Below are positions 35,957 to 46,965 of a stretch of 48,833 nucleotides of DNA, in pieces. The translations under genes and the position numbers were made by a program. Location: the NCBI GenBank assembly GCA_018241185.1, contig JAFEEH010000234.1, positions 1-48,833 of the forward strand, in the 5' to 3' direction. Every line of letters begins with the position of its first letter. Position 1 is the stretch's first letter. The notes under the pieces were generated by a model. The model was not told where the DNA came from. It was given only the letters and a program-made list of their open reading frames with translations, and did not search any database. The stretch is from Pseudomonadota bacterium (GTDB lineage: Bacteria > Pseudomonadota > Gammaproteobacteria > Burkholderiales > Burkholderiaceae_C).

Positions 35957-36847
35957 TTGGAGCAACTGACTGGCAGCATCGTCGCGCTCGTCACGCCGAT
36001 GCACGAAGACGGCAGCGTCGACTACCCCGCGCTGCGGCGGCTCATCGACTGGCACATCGCCGAGGGCACGGACTGCCTCGGCGTCGTCGGCACCACGGGC
36101 GAATCGCCGACCGTGGACGTCGAGGAGCATTGCGAGATCATCCGCGTCACGGTCGAACAGGCGGCGGGCCGCGTGCCCGTGATGGCCGGCTGCGGCGCCA
36201 ATTCGACGAAGGAAGCCATCGAGCTGGCCCGCTACGCCAAGGGCGTGGGCGCCGATTCGCAGCTGCAGGTCGTCCCCTACTACAACAAGCCGACGCAGGA
36301 AGGCCAGTACCGCCACTTCAAGGCGATCGCAGAAGCCACCGGCGACCTGCCCATGGTGCTGTACAACGTGCCGGGCCGCACGGTCGCCGATATGGCGCAC
36401 GACACGGTGCTGCGCCTGGCCCGGGTGCCGGGCATCGTCGGCATCAAGGAAGCCACGGGCAACATCGAACGGGCCCAGTGGCTCATCAAGGAAGCGCCCA
36501 AGGGCTTCGCCATCTATTCGGGCGACGACCCGACTGCCGTGGCGCTCATGCTCTGCGGCGGCCAGGGCAACATCAGCGTCACCGCCAACGTGGCGCCGCG
36601 CCAGATGCATGAGCTGTGCATGGCGGCGATTGCCGGCGACGCGCGCAAGGCCATGCAGATCCAGCTCGCGCTGATGCCGCTGCACCGCCACCTCTTCGTC
36701 GAACCCAACCCCATCCCGGTCAAGTGGGCCCTGCAACGCATGGGCCGCATGGGCGGCGCGCTGCGCCTGCCCCTGACCGAACTCGCCGAGGGCAACCGCC
36801 CCGTCGTGGAGGCCGCGCTGCGCGCCTGCGGGCTCATCGGCGACTGA
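35957..36847 (+). CDS. dapA: 4-hydroxy-tetrahydrodipicolinate synthase
   Basis: A 296-residue aldolase that condenses pyruvate with aspartate semialdehyde, first step of the lysine/meso-diaminopimelate branch. The pyruvate Schiff base forms on Lys164 ([10 protein letters not shown]), with Tyr136 (LYNVPGRT) and Thr46/Thr47 (GTTGES) in the catalytic relay. Arg141 lies in the PGRT motif. The start codon is TTG, giving [13 protein letters not shown]. Followed after 109 bp by bamC, an order common in Betaproteobacteria. Confidence 0.96.
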   Translation: MEQLTGSIVALVTPMHEDGSVDYPALRRLIDWHIAEGTDCLGVVGTTGESPTVDVEEHCEIIRVTVEQAAGRVPVMAGCGANSTKEAIELARYAKGVGADSQLQVVPYYNKPTQEGQYRHFKAIAEATGDLPMVLYNVPGRTVADMAHDTVLRLARVPGIVGIKEATGNIERAQWLIKEAPKGFAIYSGDDPTAVALMLCGGQGNISVTANVAPRQMHELCMAAIAGDARKAMQIQLALMPLHRHLFVEPNPIPVKWALQRMGRMGGALRLPLTELAEGNRPVVEAALRACGLIGD

Positions 36848-36956
36848 ATTTCTCCGCTTTCGGCTGGCAACCTTTGGCCGCCGGAGCACTCAGAACACGC
36901 GGGCGCGCCCGTTCCCCCCGACCGACCGACTCCTATTCCGCTGAAGGAAGACTACG

Positions 36957-38039
36957 TTGAAAACCTGTACGCGACTCGTTCTGCTGGCCCTGGTGGCCAG
37001 CCTGGCCGCCTGCTCTGTCCTGGAAAGCGACAAGATCGAATACAAGAGCGCGGGCAAGGCCCCGACGCTGGAAGTGCCGCCAGACCTGACCCAGCTCTCG
37101 CGCGAGAACCGCTACGCCATCCCGGGCGGCGCCGTGTCGGCCAACGCCTTCGAGGCCGGCCGCGCCAACGCACCCACCATCCCGACGGCCGTGGCCAGCC
37201 TGGGCGACGTGCGCATGGAGCGCGCGGGCCAGGAGCGCTGGATCGTCGTCAACCGTCCGCCCGAGCAGCTGTGGGACACCGTGCGTGACTTCTGGCTCGA
37301 GAACGGCTTCCTGCTGACCATGGAGCAGCGCAACCTCGGCATCATGGAAACGGACTGGGCCGAGAACCGCGCCAAGATCCCGCAGGACATCATCCGCAGC
37401 TCGCTGGGCAAGCTGATCGACAGCGCCTATTCCACGGGTGAGCTCGACCGCTTCCGCACCCGCATGGAGCGCACGCCCAACGGCACCGAGATCTACATCA
37501 GCCACCGCGGCATGGTCGAGGTCTACACCACCCAGCGCAAGGAACTCACCAACTGGCAGCCGCGCCCGGTCGACCCCGAGCTCGAGACCGAATTCCTGCG
37601 CCGCCTGATGGTCAAGCTCGGCGTGACCCAGGAGCAATCGAAGGCCGCCGTGGCCTCGGCACCGCCCTCGGCCCGCGCCGCCCAGGTCGCCACGGTCGGT
37701 GGCCAGCCGGTGGTGCAGATCAGCGAAGGCTTCGACCGCGCCTGGCGCCGCGTCGGCCTGGCGCTCGACCGCACGGGCTTCACCGTCGAGGACCGCGACC
37801 GCAGCGCCGGCATCTACTTCGTGCGCTACGTGACCCCCGACCCCGACCGCAAGGAGCCGGGCTTCTTCAGCAAGCTCTTCAACCGCTCCAGGGATGCCGA
37901 GAAGCCCGCGAAGTACCGCGTCCAGGTCAAGAGCCAGGGCGAATCGACCACGGTGTCGGTGCTCAACGAAGCCGGCGGTCCCGAGACCTCGGCCAATGCG
38001 CAGCGCATCGTCCAGGTCATCGCCGACGACCTGAAGTGA
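36957..38039 (+). CDS. bamC: Outer membrane protein assembly lipoprotein BamC
   Basis: A 360-residue BAM-complex lipoprotein (NlpB/DapX). TTG start with SD GAAGGAAG. The lipobox is VASLAAC (Cys19) after a 18-residue signal peptide. The unstructured N-terminal segment KIEYKSAGKAPTLEVPPDLTQL is the BamD-binding region. Two helix-grip domains follow (RWIVVNRPPEQLWDTVRDF and the second ending VLNEAGGPETSANAQRIVQVI). Confidence 0.94.
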   Translation: MKTCTRLVLLALVASLAACSVLESDKIEYKSAGKAPTLEVPPDLTQLSRENRYAIPGGAVSANAFEAGRANAPTIPTAVASLGDVRMERAGQERWIVVNRPPEQLWDTVRDFWLENGFLLTMEQRNLGIMETDWAENRAKIPQDIIRSSLGKLIDSAYSTGELDRFRTRMERTPNGTEIYISHRGMVEVYTTQRKELTNWQPRPVDPELETEFLRRLMVKLGVTQEQSKAAVASAPPSARAAQVATVGGQPVVQISEGFDRAWRRVGLALDRTGFTVEDRDRSAGIYFVRYVTPDPDRKEPGFFSKLFNRSRDAEKPAKYRVQVKSQGESTTVSVLNEAGGPETSANAQRIVQVIADDLK

Positions 38040-38125
38040 TGAATGTCCGCCGGGCAGGCCTCCTGCCCGCGCGGCCCGCTTGCGATGCCGGCTGCTGCCG
38101 GCATTCGTACTTCTAGGGATCAAGG

Positions 38126-38902
38126 ATGCTTCGTTTTCGCAGTCTGGGCAGCGGCAGCACCGGCAACGCGACGCTGGTCGAGGTCCACAGCGCCGGCCGG
38201 GTGTCGCGGCTGCTCGTCGACTGCGGTTTCGGGATCCGGCAGCTCGACGCGCGACTGGTGCGCGCCGGCGTGGCGCCCTCCGACATCGACGCCGTCTTCA
38301 TCACGCACGAGCACAGCGACCACATCGGCTGCGCGCACGCGTTCTCGCGCAAGCACGGGGCGGCCGTCTGGATGAGCGAGGGCACCTGGCTGGCCACGGG
38401 CGCACCCGACTACGCAGGCCGCCTGCAGTTCGCCCGCGACGGCCAGGACATCGTGGTGGGCGACCTGATGCTCACACCTTTCACCGTTCCGCACGACGCG
38501 CGCGAGCCGCTGCAGTTGCGCTGCACCGATGGCGCCCGCACACTGGGCGTGCTGACCGACCTGGGCCATGCCAGCGCGCACGTGATGGCGCGGCTGCAGG
38601 GGCTGCAAGCCCTGGTGCTGGAGTCGAACCACGACCCGGATCTGCTCGCCCAATCGTCCTACCCGCCCTTCCTCAAGCGGCGCGTCGGCGGCAACTACGG
38701 GCACCTGTCCAACCAGGCGGCAGCGGAGATCGCGCGTGCCGTGCACCATGCGGGCCTGCGGCACGTGCTGGCGGCGCACCTGAGCGAGCAGAACAACCGG
38801 CCCGAACTCGTGCAGGCGCTGCTCGCCGAGGCGCTGGGCACGCAGCCCGAGGACGTGCTGACCGCCAACGCAGCCGAAGGCAGTTGCTGGCTCGACGCCT
38901 GA
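38126..38902 (+). CDS. MBL-fold hydrolase (WalJ/YycJ-like)
   Basis: A 258-residue metallo-beta-lactamase-fold protein with the motif FITHEHSDHIG (HxHxDH), preceded by the family N-terminus LRFRSLGSGSTGNATLVE. Other ligands include LTDLGHAS, LESNHDPDLL and AHLSEQNN. Related proteins include phosphoribosyl cyclic phosphodiesterase-like enzymes and the WalJ/YycJ group linked to cell-wall or DNA repair functions. Substrate unknown. Read in the same direction as bamC, 86 bp downstream. No signal peptide. Confidence 0.88.
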   Translation: MLRFRSLGSGSTGNATLVEVHSAGRVSRLLVDCGFGIRQLDARLVRAGVAPSDIDAVFITHEHSDHIGCAHAFSRKHGAAVWMSEGTWLATGAPDYAGRLQFARDGQDIVVGDLMLTPFTVPHDAREPLQLRCTDGARTLGVLTDLGHASAHVMARLQGLQALVLESNHDPDLLAQSSYPPFLKRRVGGNYGHLSNQAAAEIARAVHHAGLRHVLAAHLSEQNNRPELVQALLAEALGTQPEDVLTANAAEGSCWLDA

Positions 38903-38915
38903 CGAGGTCGACCCG

Positions 38916-39404
38916 CTAGAGCCCGAGCACCGACGCGGGGAAAGCCGGTCGGCCCTGTTGGAATCGCTCGTCGAGCGCCTGGCGCAGCCCCACGCGCGCC
39001 TCGGCCTCGAGCCCGCAGACACCGCGGCAGCGCTCCGGGTCGATGCGGTGCAGGAACCAGCCCGGCGTCCAGAACGCGCTGGGCACCTCGCTGCTGCCCT
39101 CGCCCGGCACCGCCCGCGCCTGCACGATGTGGTCCCACATGCGCCGCCACTGGACGAAGCGCGCATGCTGGCGCTCGACACCGTCGAAGCGCCGGGCCAA
39201 GAGGCGCAGGCTGCGGCCCGATGCCGCCCAGGCCTGCAGCGCGTCGATCACCTCGCGCTCGCCCAGCGGCCAGTCCAGGAAGTCCGCGTCGCTCAGCACC
39301 ATTTCTTTCCAGCCCTGTTGCGCGGCGGCGGCGAAGGCGGTGCGCAGGTGCGCGACGAAGTCCTGGCGGCCGTCGAAGGCGCCTTCGGGCAGTTCACTCG
39401 GCAT
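38916..39404 (-). CDS. Conserved hypothetical protein downstream of roxA
   Basis: A 162-residue soluble protein. It overlaps the roxA end by 11 nt, so it belongs to the same leftward unit. It has acidic and aromatic segments (MVLSDADFLDWPLGEREV, RRMWDHIVQAR, FWTPGWFLHRID), and basic LRLLARRFDG in the middle. I do not recognise a family, although a DUF7931-like fold is possible. No membrane segment or signal peptide. Confidence 0.72.
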   Translation of the reverse strand: MPSELPEGAFDGRQDFVAHLRTAFAAAAQQGWKEMVLSDADFLDWPLGEREVIDALQAWAASGRSLRLLARRFDGVERQHARFVQWRRMWDHIVQARAVPGEGSSEVPSAFWTPGWFLHRIDPERCRGVCGLEAEARVGLRQALDERFQQGRPAFPASVLGL

Positions 39405-40530
39405 GCAGCCACCCCGCTTCGTGCCAGTCCTGCAGCAGTTCCAGGGCGTCGGCGCTGGCGTGCCGCAGCTCACGCGGCCCGAGCACGCGTTCGTCGCTGA
39501 GCCGGCGCATCAGCGTCGCGTCGCGGCCCCCGGCGCGGAAGCTCTCGCCGTTGATGAACACATGGCGCGCGTCGTAAAGCATGCGTGTGCGGCGGTCCAG
39601 CCGCACGCCTTGCGTCAGGTCTTCTTCATCCGACGGGTCGAACCACACGTTGGACTTGGGTTCCGTCAGCGACTCGCCCAACGCGCGGTCGATGGCCTCG
39701 TCGCCGGCCACCGCGCGGCGCACCGCCTCGCGCGCGAAGGCCTGCAGGGCCGCCGGAATGGCGCCCGGCCGTTCGACGGCCGGCTGCGAGGCGTCGCCGT
39801 AGCGTCGCGCCGGGCCGCCTTCGGCCAGCTCGTCGTTGGCCGCGTCGGCCAGGCGGGCCAGCAGGTCGGCGCCCAGCTCGGCGTCGGTGGCCGCGCGCAG
39901 ACCGATGGAGTAGGTCATGCAGTCACCACCCACTGCCACGCCGTCGTGCGCATAGCGCGGCGGCAGATACAGCATGTCGCCGGGCTCGAGCACGAAGCGC
40001 TGCTCGGGCTCGAAATTCGCGAGGATTTTCAGCGGCAGGTCGGGCTTGAGACTCAGGTCGTGCTGGCGGCCGATCGCCCATTCACGCCGGCCGCTGACCT
40101 GCAGCAGGAACACGTCGTAGCTGTCGAAATGCGGCCCAACGCCGCCGCCGTCGCTGGCGTAGCTGATCATGAGGTCGTCGAGCCGCGCGTCGGGCATGAA
40201 GCGGAAGGCCTGCAGCAGCGCATGCGCGGCCTCGTCGTGCAGGTCCACGCCCTGTACCAGCAGCGTCCAGGCACGCCGGGCCAGCGGCGGCAGCGTGCGG
40301 CGCGCCAGCGGGCCGTGGCGCAGGCGCCATCCGCGGCGCGCGTCGTGCTCGACCAGGCGGGACTCGACCCCCTCCTCGCCCGCGAGCTCGAAGAGCCGCT
40401 GGCGCGCCACCGGCGGCACGATGCCCGGCATGGCCTGGCGCACCAGCAATGGCTTCTTCTGCCAGTGACGGCGCATGAATCGGTCGGGCGTGAGGCCACC
40501 CAGCAGGGGCAGCGGTCGGGAGATGTCCAT
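39394..40530 (-). CDS. roxA: Ribosomal protein arginine hydroxylase (JmjC/cupin)
   Basis: A 378-residue 2-oxoglutarate/Fe(II) oxygenase of the YcfD/RoxA family, which hydroxylates an arginine in ribosomal protein uL16. The iron triad His134-x-Asp136...His195 lies in GGGVGPHFDSYDVFLLQ and PPRYAHDG; RREWAIGRQ and YLPP fit the family. The C-terminal region (winged-helix-like) is present. Start at 40530 (MDISRP); an upstream ATG at 40548 would fall within the shared palindrome with slyD. Confidence 0.9.
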   Translation of the reverse strand: MDISRPLPLLGGLTPDRFMRRHWQKKPLLVRQAMPGIVPPVARQRLFELAGEEGVESRLVEHDARRGWRLRHGPLARRTLPPLARRAWTLLVQGVDLHDEAAHALLQAFRFMPDARLDDLMISYASDGGGVGPHFDSYDVFLLQVSGRREWAIGRQHDLSLKPDLPLKILANFEPEQRFVLEPGDMLYLPPRYAHDGVAVGGDCMTYSIGLRAATDAELGADLLARLADAANDELAEGGPARRYGDASQPAVERPGAIPAALQAFAREAVRRAVAGDEAIDRALGESLTEPKSNVWFDPSDEEDLTQGVRLDRRTRMLYDARHVFINGESFRAGGRDATLMRRLSDERVLGPRELRHASADALELLQDWHEAGWLHAE

Positions 40531-40550
40531 GGGAGAATTCTCCCCCATGG
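40527..40550. promoter_or_regulatory. Palindrome holding both start sites of roxA and slyD
   Basis: CCATGGGAGAA joined to TTCTCCCCCATGG is a near-perfect palindrome (two extra C on the right). Each strand presents the same GGGAGAATTCTCCC, so the SD-like GGGAGA before each ATG is shared by both genes. The true gap between the ATGs is 16 nt, leaving no room for separate promoters between them. Confidence 0.7.
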
Positions 40551-41071
40551 AAATCACCCCCCAATGCGTGGTCGGCCTGACCTGGACGCTCAAGGACACC
40601 CTGGGCGACACGCTCGATGTGCTGGACGAACCGGTGGAGTTCCTCATCGGCGGCGACGACCTCTTCGACACGGTCGAGGCGGCCCTGCAGGGCCATGAGG
40701 TAGGCGACGTCGTGTCGCTGCACCTGGAGCCCGAGCAGGCCTTCGGCGACTTCGACGACCAGTTGCTCTTCCTCGAACCCCGCTCGCTCTTCCCGGCCGA
40801 GGTCGAGGAAGGCATGACCTTCGACGGCGCCGCCCTGCCGCAGGGCGTGAGCGACAGCATTCCCAAGAATGCGCTCTACACGGTCGCCGAGATCTACCCG
40901 GACCACCTGGTGCTCGACGGCAACCATCCGCTGGCCGGCATCGCGCTGCGCCTGTCGGTCACGGTGCGATCGGTGCGCGAGGCGACGGAAGAGGAAATCG
41001 GCAAGGGCACCGCCGGCACCGGCTTCTTCCGCTTCGAGCCGATGGCGCCAAGCAACGACCGCCTGCACTGA
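40547..41071 (+). CDS. slyD: FKBP-type peptidyl-prolyl isomerase, SlyD-like
   Basis: A 174-residue FKBP of the SlyD type, a cytoplasmic folding chaperone. Motifs: VVGLTWTLKDTLGDTLD, the FKBP core ALQGHEVGDVVSLHLEPEQAFGDFDDQLL, an inserted flap (FPAEVEEGMTFDGAAL), and the C-terminal DGNHPLAGIALRLSVTVRSVREATEEE that is diagnostic of SlyD. The His/Cys-rich metal-binding tail of E. coli SlyD is missing. Upstream in-frame ATGs at 40523 and 40529 are possible but lie beyond the shared palindrome. Confidence 0.9.
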   Translation: MEITPQCVVGLTWTLKDTLGDTLDVLDEPVEFLIGGDDLFDTVEAALQGHEVGDVVSLHLEPEQAFGDFDDQLLFLEPRSLFPAEVEEGMTFDGAALPQGVSDSIPKNALYTVAEIYPDHLVLDGNHPLAGIALRLSVTVRSVREATEEEIGKGTAGTGFFRFEPMAPSNDRLH

Positions 41072-41094
41072 GGCGGTTGCCGCCAGACCCAGAG

Positions 41095-41119
41095 AAAAGC
41101 CGGGTCGAGCCCGGCTTTT
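41095..41119. terminator. Rho-independent terminator after slyD
   Basis: AAAAGCCGGG (41095-41104) pairs with CCCGGCTTTT (41110-41119) around TCGAG, followed by T at 41120. It works in both directions, between convergent slyD and the lipoprotein gene at 41132. Confidence 0.9.
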
Positions 41120-41131
41120 TGCATGGTGCGC

Positions 41132-41641
41132 TCAGTAGCGGGAAATCTGCCCGTTGTCGATGCGCACGCGGTCGCCGATGCGCAGGTCGCCCGGGCTGGG
41201 CACGTCGAAGGCGCGGTAAGCGCCGTTGTCGGTCTGCACCGAGACACGGTAGCTCTGGTAGACGCGCGGCGCGTTGTTCTGCGCCTCGATCGTGTTGCCC
41301 AGCAGGGCGCCGCCGATCACGCCCAGCGCCGTGGCCGCTGCGCGCCCGTTGCCGCGGCCGAACTGGTTGCCCACCACCCCGCCGATGACGCCACCGGCCA
41401 CAGCGCCGCCACCGGAGGTACCGTAGCCCGGCGTCTGGGACTGGATGACCTCGATGTTGGCCACATGGCCCAGTTCGACGTACGGGTTGGCGCCATAGCC
41501 GGCCGGGTAAGCCGGCTGCGCCGGCTGGTAGGGATAGCTCGACTGCTGGTAGTAGACCGGCGCGGGCGCCACGCAGGCTGTAAGCATGGAGACCGCCACG
41601 GCGGCGGCGGTGATGGACAGGATGCGGGTCAGGCGTTGCAT
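41132..41641 (-). CDS. Glycine-zipper 2TM lipoprotein (SlyB/17-kDa antigen-like)
   Basis: A 169-residue outer-membrane lipoprotein. Lipobox SMLTAC (Cys23). A Pro/Tyr-rich stretch (SSYPYQPAQPAYPAGYG) precedes the glycine zipper GGGAVAGGVIGGVVGNQFGRG and a second one (TALGVIGGALLGNTIE), then a C-terminal beta domain (YRVSVQTDNGAYRAFDV...DRVRI). SlyB/PcP proteins help stabilise the outer membrane. Start at 41641. Confidence 0.87.
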   Translation of the reverse strand: MQRLTRILSITAAAVAVSMLTACVAPAPVYYQQSSYPYQPAQPAYPAGYGANPYVELGHVANIEVIQSQTPGYGTSGGGAVAGGVIGGVVGNQFGRGNGRAAATALGVIGGALLGNTIEAQNNAPRVYQSYRVSVQTDNGAYRAFDVPSPGDLRIGDRVRIDNGQISRY

Positions 41642-41805
41642 GTGAAGGCTCCTCTGGGCAAGCGGTGTGCTCACCACGGCTGCTGCTCCTTCAACGCCCG
41701 TGCACGCCGGGCGATGACAGGTCCAACATTCTGAGATCTCGGATACGCCCGCACCTGACCGGGTTCCAACCTTTACCCGGCCCTCACAGTTGCAACGAGG
41801 CGCTT
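41642..41805. other. 164-bp gap between the lipoprotein gene and dut
   Basis: No gene, repeat or obvious promoter was recognised; the leftward lipoprotein promoter presumably lies here. Confidence 0.4.
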
Positions 41806-42252
41806 TCAGCGCGTGCCGGTGGAGCCGTAGCCGCCCTCGCCCCGCTCGGTGGGCGCGAAGGCGTCGACCAGGTTGAACTGCGCCTGAACGACGGGCACGA
41901 CCACCAGTTGGGCCAGCCGCTCCATGGGCTGGACGACGAAGGCGGTCTGGCTGCGGTTCCAGGCGCTGATCTTCAGCTCGCCCTGGTAGTCGCTGTCGAT
42001 CAGGCCCACGAGGTTGCCCAGCACGATGCCGTGCTTGTGGCCCAGCCCCGAACGCGGCAGGATCAGCGCCGCGTAGCCGGGATCGGCCAGGTGGATCGCC
42101 AGCCCCGTGCCCACGAGTTCGCAGGCGCCGGGCGCCAGGGTCAACGGCTCGGCCAGGCAGGCGCGCAGGTCCAGGCCGGCGCTGCCGGGGGTGGCGTAGC
42201 GCGGCAGTTCGTCCTTCATGCGGGCGTCGAGCACGCGCACGTCGATCTTCAT
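41806..42252 (-). CDS. dut: Deoxyuridine 5'-triphosphate nucleotidohydrolase
   Basis: A 148-residue dUTPase that makes dUMP and prevents uracil incorporation. All five motifs are seen: [36 protein letters not shown] and [10 protein letters not shown]. Trimeric, with residues of the C-terminal motif closing the active site. Overlaps the upstream gene stop by 4 nt (ATGA), giving the coaBC-unknown-dut operon. Confidence 0.96.
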   Translation of the reverse strand: MKIDVRVLDARMKDELPRYATPGSAGLDLRACLAEPLTLAPGACELVGTGLAIHLADPGYAALILPRSGLGHKHGIVLGNLVGLIDSDYQGELKISAWNRSQTAFVVQPMERLAQLVVVPVVQAQFNLVDAFAPTERGEGGYGSTGTR

Positions 42253-42704
42253 GGCTTGTTCTTTCCTTGTCGGTTTTGCGCGGCCTGTTGCCGCGCGATG
42301 TCTTCGAGCGCCGCCTTGAGCCCGGCCGCACCGCCGGGCGGCAGCAGCCAGCGACGCAGTTGGAATCCGGCCCACAGCCCAGCGACGAAGACGCCCAGGG
42401 CGGCAACCGTGGCGCCGCTGCTGAGCAGCACCAGCAGCAGGCCGGCCCAGCCGATGGCCAGCGAACGCGCGAAGCCGCGCATGGCACCATCGTTGGCGGC
42501 CGGCTTGCCGACCGTCGATCCGGCGGGCGCCGCCGGCAAGCCCTTTCCGCGCGGCGGCGATGCCGGAGCGTTGTCGCCCATGCCGACGTCCATCTGGTGT
42601 TCGTGCGACTGCGGCGCACTCACCTGGCGCAGCGAGCGCGCCGTGAGCTGCTCCACGTAGCGGGCGAAGTCGCCGCCGGGCGGCGTGTTCCAGTCGGGGT
42701 TCAT
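42249..42704 (-). CDS. Hypothetical protein between coaBC and dut
   Basis: A 151-residue protein. Residues 1-75 are polar and Pro/Gly-rich; residues about 82-115 hold one long or two short membrane helices ([33 protein letters not shown]), and the tail is basic with [15 protein letters not shown]. It overlaps coaBC and dut by 4 nt each. Function unknown. Confidence 0.75.
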   Translation of the reverse strand: MNPDWNTPPGGDFARYVEQLTARSLRQVSAPQSHEHQMDVGMGDNAPASPPRGKGLPAAPAGSTVGKPAANDGAMRGFARSLAIGWAGLLLVLLSSGATVAALGVFVAGLWAGFQLRRWLLPPGGAAGLKAALEDIARQQAAQNRQGKNKP

Positions 42705-43930
42705 GGGGCAGGCCGGTTCCGCGGCAGCCGGGCCGCGATTTCGACCACCAGTTCACGCGCCAGCTGCAGCTTGGGGGCACGCGGCAGTTCGCGCACGCCT
42801 TGGGCGTCCACCAGCAGCAGGCTGTTGTCGTCCTGCCCGAAGGTCAACGGGCCGATGTTGCCCACCAGCAGCGGGATGCCCTTGCGCTCGCGCTTGGCCT
42901 TGGCGTGCTCGACGAGGTTCTCGCTCTCGGCCGCAAAGCCGACGCAGAACAGCGCCCCCTGGCGGGCCCGCTCGCTGCGGGCGATCTGCGCCAGGATGTC
43001 CGGGTTCTCGACGAAGTGCAGCACGGGCGTCTGGCCGTTGCCGTTCTTCTTGATCTTCTGGCTCGCCTGCTCGGCCGGGCGCCAGTCTGCCACGGCGGCG
43101 GTTGCTATGAAAACTGTAGCTGCCTGCGCAGCATCCACGGCCGCTGCGAGCATTTTTTCTGCAGAAAGCACATCGGTGCGCTGGACCCCGCGCGGTGTTT
43201 CCAGGTGCACCGGCCCGGCGATCAGCGTGACCTGCGCGCCGGCCTCCCGCGCCGCGCGCGCGATGGCGAATCCCATCTTGCCGGACGAGTGGTTGGTGAT
43301 GCCACGGATCGGGTCCAGCGCCTCGAAGGTGGGGCCGGCCGTGACCACCACCTGCTGTCCGGCCAGCACCTTGGGCTGGAACTGGGCGACGATCTCCTCG
43401 AGCAGCTGCACCGGCTCCAGCATGCGGCCATCGCCCGTCTCGCCGCAGGCCTGCCAGCCGGTGCCCACGCCCAGCACGCGCGCGCCGTCGGCGTCGAGCT
43501 GGCGCAGGTTGCGCTGGGTGGCCGGATGGGCCCACATCTCGCGATTCATGGCCGGCGCGACCAGCAGCGGCACGCGGTCGATCGGGCGCGCCAGGCACAT
43601 CAGGCTCAGCAGTTCGTCGGAACGGCCCTGCACCAGCCGCGCGATGAAGTCGGCGCTGGCGGGCGCCAGCACGATCGCGTCGGCCTCGCGGCTCAGGTTG
43701 ATGTGCGGCATGTTGTTGGGCTCGCGCGCGTCCCATTGCGACAGATACACCGGCCGGCCCGACAACGCCTGCATCGTCACCGGCGTGATGAACTGCGCCG
43801 CTGCCTCGGTCATGACCACCTGGACCTGCGCACCGGCCTTGACCAGCAGCCGGCACAGCTCGGCCGACTTGTAGCAGGCCACCCCACCGGTGAGCCCCAG
43901 GACGATGTGTTTGCCGGCGAGGTCTTGCAT
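42701..43930 (-). CDS. coaBC: Phosphopantothenoylcysteine synthetase/decarboxylase
   Basis: A 409-residue bifunctional flavoenzyme of coenzyme A synthesis. The CoaC half shows [14 protein letters not shown], the active-site His in [19 protein letters not shown] and APAMNREMW. The CoaB half shows [26 protein letters not shown], the AAVADWRP motif and KIKK. The segment just before AAVADWRP (genome 43100-43167) matches a dispersed repeat of this genome and has unusually AT-rich codons (ACA GTT TTC ATA GCA), yet keeps frame and family length. Start ATG at 43930. Confidence 0.94.
   Translation of the reverse strand: MQDLAGKHIVLGLTGGVACYKSAELCRLLVKAGAQVQVVMTEAAAQFITPVTMQALSGRPVYLSQWDAREPNNMPHINLSREADAIVLAPASADFIARLVQGRSDELLSLMCLARPIDRVPLLVAPAMNREMWAHPATQRNLRQLDADGARVLGVGTGWQACGETGDGRMLEPVQLLEEIVAQFQPKVLAGQQVVVTAGPTFEALDPIRGITNHSSGKMGFAIARAAREAGAQVTLIAGPVHLETPRGVQRTDVLSAEKMLAAAVDAAQAATVFIATAAVADWRPAEQASQKIKKNGNGQTPVLHFVENPDILAQIARSERARQGALFCVGFAAESENLVEHAKAKRERKGIPLLVGNIGPLTFGQDDNSLLLVDAQGVRELPRAPKLQLARELVVEIAARLPRNRPAP
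43100..43167 (-). repeat. 68-bp dispersed repeat family, copy D, inside coaBC
   Basis: Read on the minus strand it begins TTTCTGCAGAAAAAATGCTC, then GCAGCGGCCGTGG, and ends GCAGCTACAGTTTTCATAGC. It aligns base by base, without gaps, with copies A, B and C over about 65 positions, most similar to B. It codes in frame for [20 protein letters not shown]. Confidence 0.72.
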
Positions 43931-43944
43931 GGCGCGGAATGTAG

Positions 43945-45762
<1,818 letters not shown>

Positions 45763-45779
45763 TCCGGCAGGGAGCGCAT

Positions 45780-46637
45780 ATGAAACTCTGCGGCTTCGAC
45801 GTCGGCCTCGACCAGCCATTCTTCCTCATCGCCGGCCCCTGCGTGGTCGAGTCCGAGCAGTTGCAGCTCGACACCGCGGGCACGCTGAAGGAGATCACGG
45901 CTTCGCTGGGCATCCCCTTCATCTTCAAGAGCAGCTTCGACAAGGCCAACCGCTCTTCGGGCACCAGCTTTCGCGGCCCCGGCCGCGAGAAGGGTCTGGA
46001 GATCCTGGCCAAGGTCAAGCGCGAGCTGGCCCTGCCGGTGCTGACCGACGTGCACTCCGAAGAAGACATCACCGAAGCCGCCAAGGTGGTCGACGTGCTG
46101 CAGACGCCTGCCTTCCTGTGCCGCCAGACAGACTTCATCCGCGCCGCGGCACAGTCAGGCAAACCGGTGAATATCAAGAAGGGCCAGTTCCTCGCGCCGC
46201 ACGACATGAAGAACGTGATCGACAAAGCGCGTGCGGCGGCCAAAGAGAAGGGCCTGGCCGAAGACAGTTTCATGGCCTGCGAACGGGGCGCGAGCTTCGG
46301 CTACAACAACCTCGTCTCGGACATGCGAGGCCTCGCGATCATGCGCGAGACCGGCGCGCCGGTGGTGTTCGACGCCACCCATTCCGTGCAATTGCCGGGC
46401 GGCCAGGGCACCAGCTCGGGCGGTCAGCGCGAGTTCGTGCCGGTGCTCTCGCGCGCGGCGGTGGCCGTGGGCGTGGCGGGCCTCTTCATGGAGACGCACC
46501 CCGACCCGAACAAGGCGCTGTCCGACGGCCCCAACGCTGTGCCGCTCAAGCACATGAAAGCGCTGCTCGAGACGCTCGTCGCCCTCGACCGCATCACCAA
46601 GAAGAACGGCTTCCTCGAGAACGCCTTCGACGCCTGA
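45780..46637 (+). CDS. kdsA: 3-deoxy-D-manno-octulosonate 8-phosphate synthase
   Basis: A 285-residue enzyme that joins phosphoenolpyruvate and arabinose 5-phosphate in Kdo/lipopolysaccharide synthesis. [12 protein letters not shown] carries Cys21, the residue that marks metal-dependent KdsA (E. coli has Asn here). Other motifs: [31 protein letters not shown] and METHPDPN. Good SD (GGGAG). Confidence 0.96.
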   Translation: MKLCGFDVGLDQPFFLIAGPCVVESEQLQLDTAGTLKEITASLGIPFIFKSSFDKANRSSGTSFRGPGREKGLEILAKVKRELALPVLTDVHSEEDITEAAKVVDVLQTPAFLCRQTDFIRAAAQSGKPVNIKKGQFLAPHDMKNVIDKARAAAKEKGLAEDSFMACERGASFGYNNLVSDMRGLAIMRETGAPVVFDATHSVQLPGGQGTSSGGQREFVPVLSRAAVAVGVAGLFMETHPDPNKALSDGPNAVPLKHMKALLETLVALDRITKKNGFLENAFDA

Positions 46638-46663
46638 TCCAACCCGCCCATCCGGAGACTCCC

Positions 46664-46954
46664 ATGGCCAGTGGCTACGTCATCGCCTACGTCGACGTCA
46701 CCAACCCCGTGCAGTACGAGGAGTACAAGAAACTGTCCTCCGCGGCCATGCAGGCGCACGGCGCCGAAGTGTGCGTGCGCGGGGGCGAGGTTCAGCCGCT
46801 GGAAGGCGATTGGCATCCCAGGCGCGTCGTGCTGCTGAAGTTCCCTAGCTTCGAGCACGCCAAGGCCTTCTACGAGACCCAGGAGTACCGCAGGGCGCGC
46901 GATGCGCGCGCCGGCACTGCCACCATGAACATGATTGCGGTCGAGGGACTTTGA
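46664..46954 (+). CDS. DUF1330 family protein
   Basis: A 96-residue ferredoxin-like (alpha/beta dimeric barrel) protein. Signature: SGYVIAYVDVTNPVQYEEYKK, RGGEVQPLEGDWHPRRVVLLKFPSFEHAKAFYE. Function unknown. Between kdsA and eno in many relatives; here two FkbM genes separate it from eno. Confidence 0.9.
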   Translation: MASGYVIAYVDVTNPVQYEEYKKLSSAAMQAHGAEVCVRGGEVQPLEGDWHPRRVVLLKFPSFEHAKAFYETQEYRRARDARAGTATMNMIAVEGL

Positions 46955-46965
46955 GAGGCACGACG

